Assembly (NCBI GenBank): GCA_937906165.1
Contig: CALCYA010000124.1
Span: 1 to 28,441 of the forward strand
DNA length: 28,441 bases
Source: an uncultured Bacteroidales bacterium
GTDB lineage: Bacteria > Bacteroidota > Bacteroidia > Bacteroidales > Bacteroidaceae
Direction of reading: 5' to 3'
In this document: one piece after another, positions 21,939 through 28,441 of the stretch
How positions within the stretch are numbered: the stretch's first letter is position 1
How the letters are laid out: every line of letters begins with the position of its first letter
Notes under the pieces: model-generated
What the model was told of the DNA's origin: nothing
What the model saw: the letters and a program-made list of their open reading frames with translations, nothing else
The model's database searches: none
Translations under genes and position numbers: made by a program

Positions 21939-22568
21939 ATGTGGATGATGAAAAGGTCTGTAATTCTGTTTTTTGCGTTTTTCCCACTTTTTGCGGTAGC
22001 ACAGAATGGTGCTGTGGCCATGCTTGACAAGGCTGTTGCGGTCATCAAGTCCGATGCAGCAGTGCAGATGGATTATGATTACACCGTATATGATGACGAT
22101 GATGTTATCGTTTATAGCGATAATGGGACAATGAGGCTGGACAATGACCGCTATTCCTTGATTATGGAGAATATGAAGGTGTGGTGCAATGGTAAGGTGC
22201 AGTGGAGCTATATGAAGGATATTGATGAGGTGTATATTACTGATGCCGACTCCGAGGAGGCCCAGAACCTATCACCTCTTTATATAATGGAAAAGTATAG
22301 GACAAACTATGCGTTGGCTTTTGTGGACAAGGGTGCTTCGGCTGTAGTCGTCCTTACAGCCGAGGATGCCGAGGAGGAGATAGGGAAAATTGAACTGGTG
22401 ATAGAGAAGAAGAGTGCGCGTCTGCAGAGCCTGTTTATCTATATGCCTTCGCAAGGTAGGGTCGAGGTCTTCCTCAATAATTATGTGGCAAAATGCAGTT
22501 TCGGTGACAAGGATTATGAATGTCCTGTAAATGCGTTTCCAACAGCTGAGATAATAGATATGAGATAA
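21939..22568 (+). CDS. LolA-like outer-membrane lipoprotein carrier family protein
   Basis: The product is 209 residues; two in-frame ATGs at 21945 and 21948 are alternative starts. Residues 1-21 are a signal peptide ending AVA before Gln. The mature part is a beta-rich LolA-type chain: AVQMDYDYTVYDDDD, NGTMRLDNDRYSLIMENMKVWCNGKVQWSYMKDIDEVYITD (in segments), then helices and paired strands. LolA carries lipoproteins across the periplasm from LolCDE to the outer membrane; divergent Bacteroidota members of this fold are often annotated as LolA-like without direct proof. It lies 6 nt after ftsK and 11-17 nt before trxB. Two Cys are present in the mature part, which is unusual for E. coli LolA. 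Confidence 0.82.
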   Translation: MWMMKRSVILFFAFFPLFAVAQNGAVAMLDKAVAVIKSDAAVQMDYDYTVYDDDDVIVYSDNGTMRLDNDRYSLIMENMKVWCNGKVQWSYMKDIDEVYITDADSEEAQNLSPLYIMEKYRTNYALAFVDKGASAVVVLTAEDAEEEIGKIELVIEKKSARLQSLFIYMPSQGRVEVFLNNYVAKCSFGDKDYECPVNAFPTAEIIDMR

Positions 22569-22579
22569 TTTAAAAAAAT

Positions 22580-23521
22580 ATGATTATGAATAGAACTAAA
22601 TGTTTGGTTATCGGCTCAGGCCCTGCGGGCTATACAGCTGCAATTTATGCGTCACGCGCGAACTTGTCACCGGTGCTTATTGAAGGTATGCAGCCCGGCG
22701 GTCAGTTGACACAGACAACTGTGATCGAGAACTTTCCCGGTTTTCCTCAAGGTATAACCGGTCCCGAACTTATGGACAATATGCGTCAGCAGGCAATCAA
22801 TGTAGGTGCTGACGTGCGTTCTGGCAGTGTTGTTGACGTGGATTTCGAGTCATTGCCATATAAGGTTACTCTTGATGACGGTAGCGTTGTAGAGGCCGAT
22901 ACCGTTATCGTGGCTACAGGTGCGGCTGCGAAATATCTCGGCTTGCCCGATGAAATCAAATATCAGGGTATGGGCGTGAGCGCTTGTGCTACTTGTGACG
23001 GTTTCTTCTACCGTAAGAAGGTGGTTGCTGTTGTGGGTGGCGGTGACACTGCCTGCGAAGAGGCCAACTATCTTGCTTCTCTTGCGGCAAAGGTGTATCT
23101 CATTGTGCGCAAGCCTTATCTGCGCGCTTCAAAGGCAATGCAGGACCGCACTCTTGCGAATCCGAAGATTGAGGTGCTCTTTGAACATAACACCGAAGGT
23201 CTTTTCGGTGAGAATGGAGTAGAGGGTGCTCATCTTGTATCGCGTAAGGGTGAGGCTGATGAGAGACACTACGATATCGCTATTGACGGTTTCTTCCTCG
23301 CAATTGGCCACAAACCTAACAGCGATGTATTCAAGAAGTACCTGAAGACCGATGAGACAGGTTACTTTGTTCCAGCCGATGCAAGTGGTGTGAAGACTGT
23401 TGTGCCCGGTGTGTTCGTGGCCGGTGACGTTGCCGATCCTCACTACCGTCAGGCGATTAACGCCGCTGCCAGCGGTTGTCGTGCTGCAATGGAGGCGGAG
23501 CGCTACCTTTCTAATATGTAA
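22580..23521 (+). CDS. trxB: Thioredoxin-disulfide reductase
   Basis: The product is 313 residues, low-molecular-weight bacterial TrxR; an ATG at 22586 would drop two residues. FAD-binding VIGSGPAGYTAAIYASRA lies at 10-27, GGQL and ENFPGF follow, the redox pair C136-x2-C139 sits in SACATCDGFFYR, NADPH-binding VVGGGDTACEEA comes next, and the second FAD motif VFVAGDV lies near the C-terminus. It transfers electrons from NADPH through FAD and the disulfide to thioredoxin, which can then serve ribonucleotide reductase and peroxidases. It ends the ftsK–lolA–trxB run and is followed by a long palindrome. Confidence 0.96.
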   Translation: MIMNRTKCLVIGSGPAGYTAAIYASRANLSPVLIEGMQPGGQLTQTTVIENFPGFPQGITGPELMDNMRQQAINVGADVRSGSVVDVDFESLPYKVTLDDGSVVEADTVIVATGAAAKYLGLPDEIKYQGMGVSACATCDGFFYRKKVVAVVGGGDTACEEANYLASLAAKVYLIVRKPYLRASKAMQDRTLANPKIEVLFEHNTEGLFGENGVEGAHLVSRKGEADERHYDIAIDGFFLAIGHKPNSDVFKKYLKTDETGYFVPADASGVKTVVPGVFVAGDVADPHYRQAINAAASGCRAAMEAERYLSNM

Positions 23522-23536
23522 TCTTTTGTGAGATTG

Positions 23537-23568
23537 ATGAACCTCAAAGGCCGGCCTTTGAGGTTCAT
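23537..23568 (+). terminator. Terminator-like 32-bp perfect palindrome after trxB
   Basis: ATGAACCTCAAAGGCC (23537-23552) is directly followed by its reverse complement, giving a 16-bp arm with no unpaired centre. It begins 16 nt past the trxB stop. There is no U-run after it, so it may stabilise the 3' end after processing or terminate by another route. Confidence 0.7.
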
Positions 23569-23616
23569 TGTCGTATATAATTGTATGTGGCTGGGTGAGA
23601 AATATTTGCAGAAAAG

Positions 23617-23648
23617 TTTCTCTGAATGAAAAATATTTGCTATCTTTG
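23617..23648 (+). promoter_or_regulatory. rplU–rpmA promoter
   Basis: TATCTTTG (23641-23648) matches the -7 consensus; a weak TTTC is 20 nt upstream (23617-23620). Another TTTG is at 23605-23608, 32 nt from the -7 box. Confidence 0.6.
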
Positions 23649-23654
23649 CACCCG

Positions 23655-23735
23655 ATTTAGTCCGTAGGGGTTGAGGAAGACGTGCTCACGAAGGGAACGC
23701 ACCTCGCGGAATTCACAATAAAAGCGATTAATTAA
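23655..23735 (+). ncRNA. rplU 5' leader, possible ribosomal-protein autoregulatory element
   Basis: The approximately 80-nt leader is GC-richer than flanking intergenic DNA. It can pair GAGG (23672-23675) with CCTC (23712-23715), and TGC (23684-23686) with GCA (23709-23711), around CACGAAGGGAAC. Ribosomal-protein operons often carry such leaders. I cannot match this to a specific described family by eye. Confidence 0.4.
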
Positions 23736-24125
23736 ATGTACGCAATTGTTGAGATTAATGGACAGCAGTTCAAGGCTGAGGCTGGCAAGAAGCTGTTCGT
23801 GCACCACATCAAGGGTGCTCAGAATGACACAACAGTGGAGTTTGACCGCGTGTTGTTGTTGGATAATGACGGTGCAGTGACTGTAGGTGCTCCTACAGTT
23901 GAGGGCGCTAAGGTAGTTTGCTATATCGGCAATGTTCGTGAGATGAAGATTGTTCGCAAGTCTAAGGACGGTCAGAACATCGTTACAACACGCACTATCG
24001 ACCCTACATTGGTTAAGGGTGACAAGGTGCTTGTTTTCCACAAGCGTCGTCGCAAAGGTTACCGCAAGCTTAACGGTCACCGTCAGCAGTTCACAGAGTT
24101 AGTAGTTAAGGAAATTATCGGTTAA
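23736..24125 (+). CDS. rplU: 50S ribosomal protein bL21 with internal insertion
   Basis: The product is 129 residues, where the family usually has about 103-105. Residues 1-63 match L21 throughout (MYAIVEINGQQFKAEAGKKL, FDRVLLLDNDG, VGAPTVEGAKVVC). Residues 92-129 are also canonical (LVKGDKVLVFHKRRRKGYRKLNGHRQQFTEL). Between them, about residues 65-90, is an extra segment GNVREMKIVRKSKDGQNIVT plus TRTIDP that ordinary Bacteroides L21, as I recall it, lacks. The frame is intact across it and codon use looks normal, so it is not a frameshift. L21 binds 23S rRNA near the subunit surface. It is followed 19 nt later by rpmA, the standard pairing. Confidence 0.95.
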   Translation: MYAIVEINGQQFKAEAGKKLFVHHIKGAQNDTTVEFDRVLLLDNDGAVTVGAPTVEGAKVVCYIGNVREMKIVRKSKDGQNIVTTRTIDPTLVKGDKVLVFHKRRRKGYRKLNGHRQQFTELVVKEIIG

Positions 24126-24144
24126 TTTTAAAAGTTTAAGTATT

Positions 24145-24411
24145 ATGGCACATAAGAAAGGTGTTGGTAGTTCAAAGAACGGCCGTGAGTCAGCAAGCCA
24201 GAGACTTGGTGTTAAAATCTGGGGTGGCCAGGCATGCAAAGCCGGTAATATCATCGTACGTCAGCGTGGTACAGTCCACAATCCCGGTGCAAACATCGGT
24301 ATGGGTAGTGACCACACTCTCTACGCTTTGGTTGACGGTATCGTAACATTCAAGCGTGGTAAGAACGACAAGAGCTACGTTTCTGTTGCTCCTTTTGCAG
24401 AGAAGAACTAA
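24145..24411 (+). CDS. rpmA: 50S ribosomal protein bL27
   Basis: The product is 88 residues and canonical: AHKKGVGSSKNGRESASQRLGVK, GNIIVRQRGT and HNPGANIGMGSDHTLYAL in order. The N-terminal tail (after Met removal) reaches the peptidyl-transferase centre. There is no Firmicutes-type cleavable N-terminal extension. It is co-transcribed with rplU and ends at a good terminator. Confidence 0.98.
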   Translation: MAHKKGVGSSKNGRESASQRLGVKIWGGQACKAGNIIVRQRGTVHNPGANIGMGSDHTLYALVDGIVTFKRGKNDKSYVSVAPFAEKN

Positions 24412-24433
24412 AAATCTTGTCAAACACACTCTG

Positions 24434-24467
24434 AAAGGCAATCTCAATCTTGGGGTTGCCTTTTTTT
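24434..24467 (+). terminator. rplU–rpmA terminator
   Basis: AAAGGCAA pairs with TTGCCTTT, extended inward by TCTC/GGGG wobble and Watson-Crick pairs, and a run of seven T closes it (24461-24467). It is a classical intrinsic terminator 22 nt past the stop. Confidence 0.92.
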
Positions 24468-24567
24468 GTGTCCATGCTTTTAGGTGGAGCGGGTCGCTCT
24501 GTTTGCATTTGTCTTGTAAGTATTTAAAAATTTTGCCATTATGTTATTAAATAATAAAAAATAGTTG

Positions 24568-24596
24568 TACTTTTGTAATTATTGCCTTGCGGCAAT
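24568..24596 (+). promoter_or_regulatory. serS promoter -7 box and 5'-end hairpin
   Basis: TACTTTTG (24568-24575) matches TAnnTTTG. Five nt later ATTGCC-TTGC-GGCAAT (24581-24596) forms a perfect 6-bp hairpin at the predicted mRNA 5' end. A TTTG lies 32 nt upstream of the -7 box (24532-24535); no better -33 box is found. The leader is about 50 nt. Confidence 0.5.
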
Positions 24597-24631
24597 CTTT
24601 GAATTGAAGATTATTAAAAATACAATATAAC

Positions 24632-25906
24632 ATGCTAACACTTAAAGTTATCAGCCAGGAGACTGAAAAAGTCCTTAAAGGCTTGGAGAAAAAGCATTTC
24701 AAGAATGCTAAGGAGACTATAGAGAAAGTGCTTGAATTGGACAAGGTGCGCCGTGCTGCGCAGCAGGAACTTGACAACGTCCTTGCACAGAACAAACAGC
24801 TTGCAGCCAAGGTTGGCCAGCTCATGAAGGCGCAGGCTGTTGAAGAGGCTAACGCGGTTAAGGCAGAGGTTGCTGTACTCAAGGATAAGGCCAAGGAGTT
24901 ACAGGAGAAAATGGATGCTGCTGCCGAGGAACTCCAGCAGGTGCTTTATACTATCCCGAATATTCCTTACGACGAGGTTCCCGAGGGTGCTGTTGCCGAG
25001 GATAATGTGGTTGAGAAGACCGGCGGAACAGAGACTGTTCTTCCTGAAAACGCTCTTCCTCACTGGGAACTCGCAAAGAAATATGACCTCATCGACTTTG
25101 ACCTTGGAGTAAAGATTACCGGTGCCGGTTTCCCTGTATACAAGGGTAAGGGTGCCCAGCTCCAGCGTGCACTCATCAACTTCTTCCTCGATGAGGCCCG
25201 CAAGGCTGGTTATGTCGAGATAATGCCTCCAACCGTTGTTAATGCAGCTTCGGGTTACGGTACAGGACAGCTTCCCGATAAGGAGGGCCAGATGTATCAT
25301 TGTGACCTCGATGACCTCTATCTCATTCCGACAGCCGAGGTGCCTGTGACAAATATCTACCGTGATGTTATCCTTGATGAGAAACAGCTTCCTATCAAGA
25401 ACTGTGCCTATACACAGTGTTTCCGTCGCGAGGCGGGCTCATACGGCAAGGATGTACGTGGTTTGAACCGCCTGCACGAGTTCTCAAAGGTTGAGATTGT
25501 ACGTATCGATACTCCGGAGCACAGCAAGGAGTCTCACAAGGAGATGCTTGAGCATGTTGAAGGTCTTCTCAAGAAACTTGAGCTCCCATACCGCATTCTC
25601 CGTCTCTGTGGCGGTGACATGAGCTTCACTGCCGCTCTCTGTTTTGACTTTGAGGTATATTCCGAGGCTCAGCAGCGTTGGCTTGAGGTTTCTTCGGTGT
25701 CTAACTTCGACAGCTATCAGGCTAATCGCTTGAAGTGCCGTTACCGCAATGCCGACAAGAAGACCGAACTCTGTCACACTCTCAACGGTTCAGCTCTTGC
25801 TCTCCCACGTATTGTGGCTGCTCTCCTTGAGAACAACCAGACACCGGAGGGTATACGTATTCCTAAGGCGTTGGTACCGTATTGTGGGTTTGAAATTATA
25901 GACTAA
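24632..25906 (+). CDS. serS: Serine–tRNA ligase
   Basis: The product is 424 residues, the usual SerRS length. The N-terminal 110 residues form the long antiparallel coiled-coil arm (about 25-105) that reaches the tRNA-Ser variable arm. The class II core follows: GFPVYKGKGAQLQRALINFF around 166-185 (motif 1), CFRREAGSYGKD and GLNRLHEFSKVE at 263-288 (motif 2), and NGSALALPRIVAALLENNQ at 385-403 (motif 3, ATP-binding Arg). It charges tRNA-Ser (and tRNA-Sec where present) with serine. It is monocistronic between the rpmA terminator and the structured region at 25915-26003. Confidence 0.98.
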   Translation: MLTLKVISQETEKVLKGLEKKHFKNAKETIEKVLELDKVRRAAQQELDNVLAQNKQLAAKVGQLMKAQAVEEANAVKAEVAVLKDKAKELQEKMDAAAEELQQVLYTIPNIPYDEVPEGAVAEDNVVEKTGGTETVLPENALPHWELAKKYDLIDFDLGVKITGAGFPVYKGKGAQLQRALINFFLDEARKAGYVEIMPPTVVNAASGYGTGQLPDKEGQMYHCDLDDLYLIPTAEVPVTNIYRDVILDEKQLPIKNCAYTQCFRREAGSYGKDVRGLNRLHEFSKVEIVRIDTPEHSKESHKEMLEHVEGLLKKLELPYRILRLCGGDMSFTAALCFDFEVYSEAQQRWLEVSSVSNFDSYQANRLKCRYRNADKKTELCHTLNGSALALPRIVAALLENNQTPEGIRIPKALVPYCGFEIID

Positions 25907-25914
25907 AGCCCACT

Positions 25915-26003
25915 AAAAAGGTGATAACTGCGTTACGCGGTAAGGCGTAAATCCTCATTTACGTTCAGTAAACTCCGGTTTCCGCCTTTACCGCAGCCTT
26001 TTT
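25915..26003 (+). terminator. Multi-stem structured region after serS, probably terminator
   Basis: Three nested or overlapping stems are visible. AAAAAGG (25915-25921) pairs with CCTTTTT (25997-26003). GCGGTAAGGCG (25937-25947) pairs with CGCCTTTACCGC (25983-25994) with one bulge. An internal hairpin is CGTAAAT-CCTC-ATTTACG (25946-25963). The final T-run suggests termination; the elaborate interior is more than a terminator needs. Confidence 0.6.
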
Positions 26004-26033
26004 ATCCTACTTTTTATTGAACGTTTAAATGGA

Positions 26034-26065
26034 TTGTGGTGCTGTCGCGTTACACAATAACTTTA
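26034..26065 (+). promoter_or_regulatory. Promoter of the fused Nfn-type gene
   Basis: TTG (26034-26036), a 21-nt spacer and TAACTTTA (26058-26065) give an imperfect Bacteroides promoter, with the ATG 19 nt downstream of the -7 box. Confidence 0.45.
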
Positions 26066-26084
26066 ATAGACTAAAACATTGGCT

Positions 26085-28373
26085 ATGTTCAAAATAGTTT
26101 CAAAAGAGCAGTTCTCGGAAAAGGTTTTCCGTCTGCGTGTAGAGGCTCCGCTTATTGCAAAGGCATACAGAGCCGGTAACTTTGTGATTCTTCGTGTAGG
26201 TGAGAAGGGTGAGCGTATTCCGCTTACCATTGCTCATGCCGACCCGGAAAAGGGGCTCATCACTCTGGTTATCCAGAAGGTGGGTCTCAGTTCAAGCCGC
26301 GTATGTGACCTCAACGAGGGTGACTACATAACGGATGTGGTGGGTCCTCTCGGTCAGGCAACACATATCGAGAATTTCGGTACAGTTGTATGTGCCGGCG
26401 GTGGTGTAGGTGTTGCGCCTATGTTGCCTATCGCTACTGCATTGAAGAAGGCGGGAAACCGCGTGATTTCTGTGCTTGCGGGCCGTTCAAAGGATCTTAT
26501 CATCCTCGAGAAAGAGGTACGTGAGGTGTCTGATGAGGTAATCATCATGACCGATGACGGCTCATACGGTGACAAGGGTCTTGTTACCGAGGGTATCGAG
26601 CGTGTAATCAAACGCGAGAAGGTAGATCACTGTGTGGCTATCGGTCCTGCAATAATGATGAAGTTCGTGTGCAAGCTCACAAAGCAGTATGAGATTCCTA
26701 CCGTGGTGTCTCTCAACACAATCATGGTTGACGGTACCGGTATGTGCGGTGCGTGCCGTGTAACAGTGGGCGGCAAGACAAAGTTTGTTTGTGTGGACGG
26801 TCCAGAGTTTGACGGTCATCAGGTTGACTTTGACGGAATGATGCAGCGTCTCGGGTCGTTCAAGGCCGAGGAGGCGCATGAACTTGAGAAACTTGAGCCG
26901 GTTGAGTGTGCGAGCGAGTGCGACGACCTTACAAACCGCGATGCCGCTTGGCGTGTGGAGCTCCGTAATAAGATGAAGCCTAAGGAACGTACTGCTATCG
27001 AGCGCTGTCCGATGCCTGAGCTTGAGCCTGCTTACCGTGCGACAAAGCTGCGCGAAGAGGTCAATACCGGCCTTACAAAGGAAATGGCTCTTGTTGAGGC
27101 GCAGCGTTGTCTCGACTGTCCGAAGCCTGCTTGTATGGAGGGTTGTCCTGTAAGCATCAAGATTCCTTCATTCATCAAGAATATCGAGCGTGGCGAGTTT
27201 GTAAAGGCTGCCCAGGTGCTCAAGATGACAAGTTCACTGCCGGCTGTCTGCGGTCGCGTATGTCCTCAGGAGAAACAGTGCGAGAGCCAGTGTATCCACC
27301 TGAAGATGGGACACAAGGCTGTGGCTATCGGTGCGCTTGAGCGATTTGCTGCCGATTATGCACGCGAGAGCGGTGAGATGCCTGCTCCAGAGGTGGCTCC
27401 TGCAAACGGCATGAAGGTGGCTGTTGTGGGTTCGGGTCCTGCCGGTCTCTCTTTTGCCGGTGACATGGCAAAGCTCGGCTATGCGGTTACTGTCTTTGAG
27501 GCTCTGCATGAGATTGGTGGCGTGCTCAAGTACGGTATACCTGAGTTCCGTTTGCCGAACTCTATAGTTGAGCACGAGATCGAGAATCTGCGTGCCATGG
27601 GCGTGGAGTTTGTAAAGGACTGCGTCGTGGGCAAGACAATATCTATCGCCCAGTTGCAGGAAGAGGGTTTCAAGGGTGTCTTTGTGGCATCGGGTGCCGG
27701 TCTGCCTAACTTCATGAATATACCGGGTGAAAACTCTATAAATATCCTTTCTTCTAATGAGTATCTTACCCGTGTGAACCTTATGGATGCTTCAAATCCG
27801 GATACTGATACTCCAATGCACATCGGCAAGCGTGTGGCTGTCATCGGTGGTGGTAACACTGCTATGGACTCTGTACGTACAGCGCTCCGTCTGGGTGCAG
27901 AGAAGGCTATGATCATCTATCGTCGCAGTGAGGCCGAGATGCCTGCACGTCTTGAAGAGGTGAAGCATGCGAAAGAGGAGGGAGTTGAGTTCCTTACCTT
28001 GCATAATCCAATTGAGTACATTGCTGATGAGAAAGGCTGTGTCAAACAGATTGTCCTCCAGAAAATGGAACTTGGCGAGCCTGATGCATCTGGTCGACGT
28101 TCACCGGTACCTGTAGAAGGTGCAATAGAGAAAATTGATATCGATATGGCAGTAGTCTCTGTAGGTGTAGCTCCTAACCCGCTTGTTCCCACATCGGTAG
28201 AGGGTCTTGAGCTCGGTCGTAAGAATACCATTGCGGTGAATGAGAATATGCAGTCTTCTATTCCGTTTATTTATGCGGGTGGTGATATCGTGCGCGGAGG
28301 CGCTACTGTTATCCTTGCCATGGGTGACGGACGTCGTGCAGCAGCTGCAATGCACGAGAGCCTGAGTAAGTAA
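26085..28373 (+). CDS. Fused NfnA-NfnB-type flavoprotein (ferredoxin-NADP reductase-like + NADPH-dependent glutamate synthase small-subunit-like)
   Basis: The product is 762 residues from the ATG at 26085 (an in-frame TTG lies 6 nt upstream). Residues 1-275 are a dihydroorotate-dehydrogenase-B-electron-transfer/NfnA-like module: FAD-binding RIPLTIA, NAD-binding VVCAGGGVGVAPMLP, and a [2Fe-2S] motif with C221, C224 and C236. Residues about 285-762 are NfnB/GltD-like: two [4Fe-4S] clusters (C342, 345, 350, 354 and C389, 393, 399, 403), FAD-binding GSGPAG (449-454) and NADPH-binding GGGNTAMD (588-595), then YRRSEAEMPAR. Nfn uses flavin bifurcation to couple ferredoxin, NADH and NADPH; the same modules occur in glutamate synthase and sulfide dehydrogenase, so the reaction is inferred. 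In Nfn the modules are separate subunits. No GltB large subunit is in the window. Confidence 0.9.
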   Translation: MFKIVSKEQFSEKVFRLRVEAPLIAKAYRAGNFVILRVGEKGERIPLTIAHADPEKGLITLVIQKVGLSSSRVCDLNEGDYITDVVGPLGQATHIENFGTVVCAGGGVGVAPMLPIATALKKAGNRVISVLAGRSKDLIILEKEVREVSDEVIIMTDDGSYGDKGLVTEGIERVIKREKVDHCVAIGPAIMMKFVCKLTKQYEIPTVVSLNTIMVDGTGMCGACRVTVGGKTKFVCVDGPEFDGHQVDFDGMMQRLGSFKAEEAHELEKLEPVECASECDDLTNRDAAWRVELRNKMKPKERTAIERCPMPELEPAYRATKLREEVNTGLTKEMALVEAQRCLDCPKPACMEGCPVSIKIPSFIKNIERGEFVKAAQVLKMTSSLPAVCGRVCPQEKQCESQCIHLKMGHKAVAIGALERFAADYARESGEMPAPEVAPANGMKVAVVGSGPAGLSFAGDMAKLGYAVTVFEALHEIGGVLKYGIPEFRLPNSIVEHEIENLRAMGVEFVKDCVVGKTISIAQLQEEGFKGVFVASGAGLPNFMNIPGENSINILSSNEYLTRVNLMDASNPDTDTPMHIGKRVAVIGGGNTAMDSVRTALRLGAEKAMIIYRRSEAEMPARLEEVKHAKEEGVEFLTLHNPIEYIADEKGCVKQIVLQKMELGEPDASGRRSPVPVEGAIEKIDIDMAVVSVGVAPNPLVPTSVEGLELGRKNTIAVNENMQSSIPFIYAGGDIVRGGATVILAMGDGRRAAAAMHESLSK

Positions 28374-28441
28374 TCGGTTGCTTAATATAACGTGAGTTCG
28401 ATATAAGCTAAATCAAATCGCGAACCTGTCATCCCGACAGA

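Noticed and set aside
28374..28441. Possible further feature after the Nfn fusion gene
   Set aside because: Only 68 bp remain; no stem, promoter or gene start can be supported before the window ends.

Overview
The window is chromosomal DNA from a member of the Bacteroidales, probably a gut-type Bacteroidaceae/Prevotellaceae-like lineage; I would not commit to a genus. The basis is the protein families (fused Nfn-type oxidoreductase, type B L31, the ftsK–lolA–trxB block, DUF5063 beside a DEDDy exonuclease), signal peptides cleaved before Gln, weak Shine-Dalgarno sequences, and repeated matches to the Bacteroides promoter pattern (TTTG about 19-21 nt upstream of TAnnTTTG). There is no rRNA, tRNA, CRISPR array, insertion sequence or prophage. 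Almost everything is housekeeping.

Layout. 225-3397 (minus): a surface-sugar operon of kpsF/kdsD-type arabinose-5-phosphate isomerase, a CMP-sugar cytidylyltransferase, a LicD-family transferase and a SIMPL-domain membrane protein. 3682-4386 (plus): the tRNA methyltransferase trmO. 4422-8013 (minus): two paralogous 547-residue acyl-CoA synthetases sharing an exactly identical 473-bp block. 8249-10972 (minus): pyruvate phosphate dikinase. 11306-14210 (plus): rlmD, an RluA-type pseudouridine synthase and a secreted peptidoglycan-binding-like protein. 14363-14617 (minus): type B L31. 14919-16419 (plus): a tightly coupled operon of glutathione peroxidase, a two-cysteine OhrR-like repressor, a 62-residue Cys protein and a small membrane protein. 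16770-19078 (minus): DUF5063 protein, DEDDy exonuclease and an RlmI-type methyltransferase. 19443-23521 (plus): ftsK, lolA-like and trxB. 23736-24411 (plus): rplU (with an unusual insertion) and rpmA. 24632-25906 (plus): serS. 26085-28373 (plus): a fused NfnA-NfnB / glutamate-synthase-like flavoprotein.

Thematically there is translation and RNA modification (trmO, rlmD, rluA-like, rlmI, L31, L21, L27, serS), central redox metabolism (ppdK, Nfn fusion, trxB, thiol peroxidase with its sensor), and envelope biogenesis (kpsF operon, LolA-like, PG-binding-like protein). TrxB could supply reduced thioredoxin to the peroxidase, whose Cys pattern is of the thioredoxin-dependent kind.

The least ordinary signals are in non-coding or recombinational structure. 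These are the recent gene-conversion tract between the two acyl-CoA synthetases, a two-copy dispersed element that carries the promoters of kpsF and ftsK, a 24-bp perfect palindrome between the divergent DUF5063 and ftsK genes, and a 47-bp tandem repeat between convergent operons. Also notable are the ~24-residue insertion in L21 and the OhrR–peroxidase operon with two uncharacterised small proteins. I found no clearly new multi-gene system such as defence or biosynthesis.
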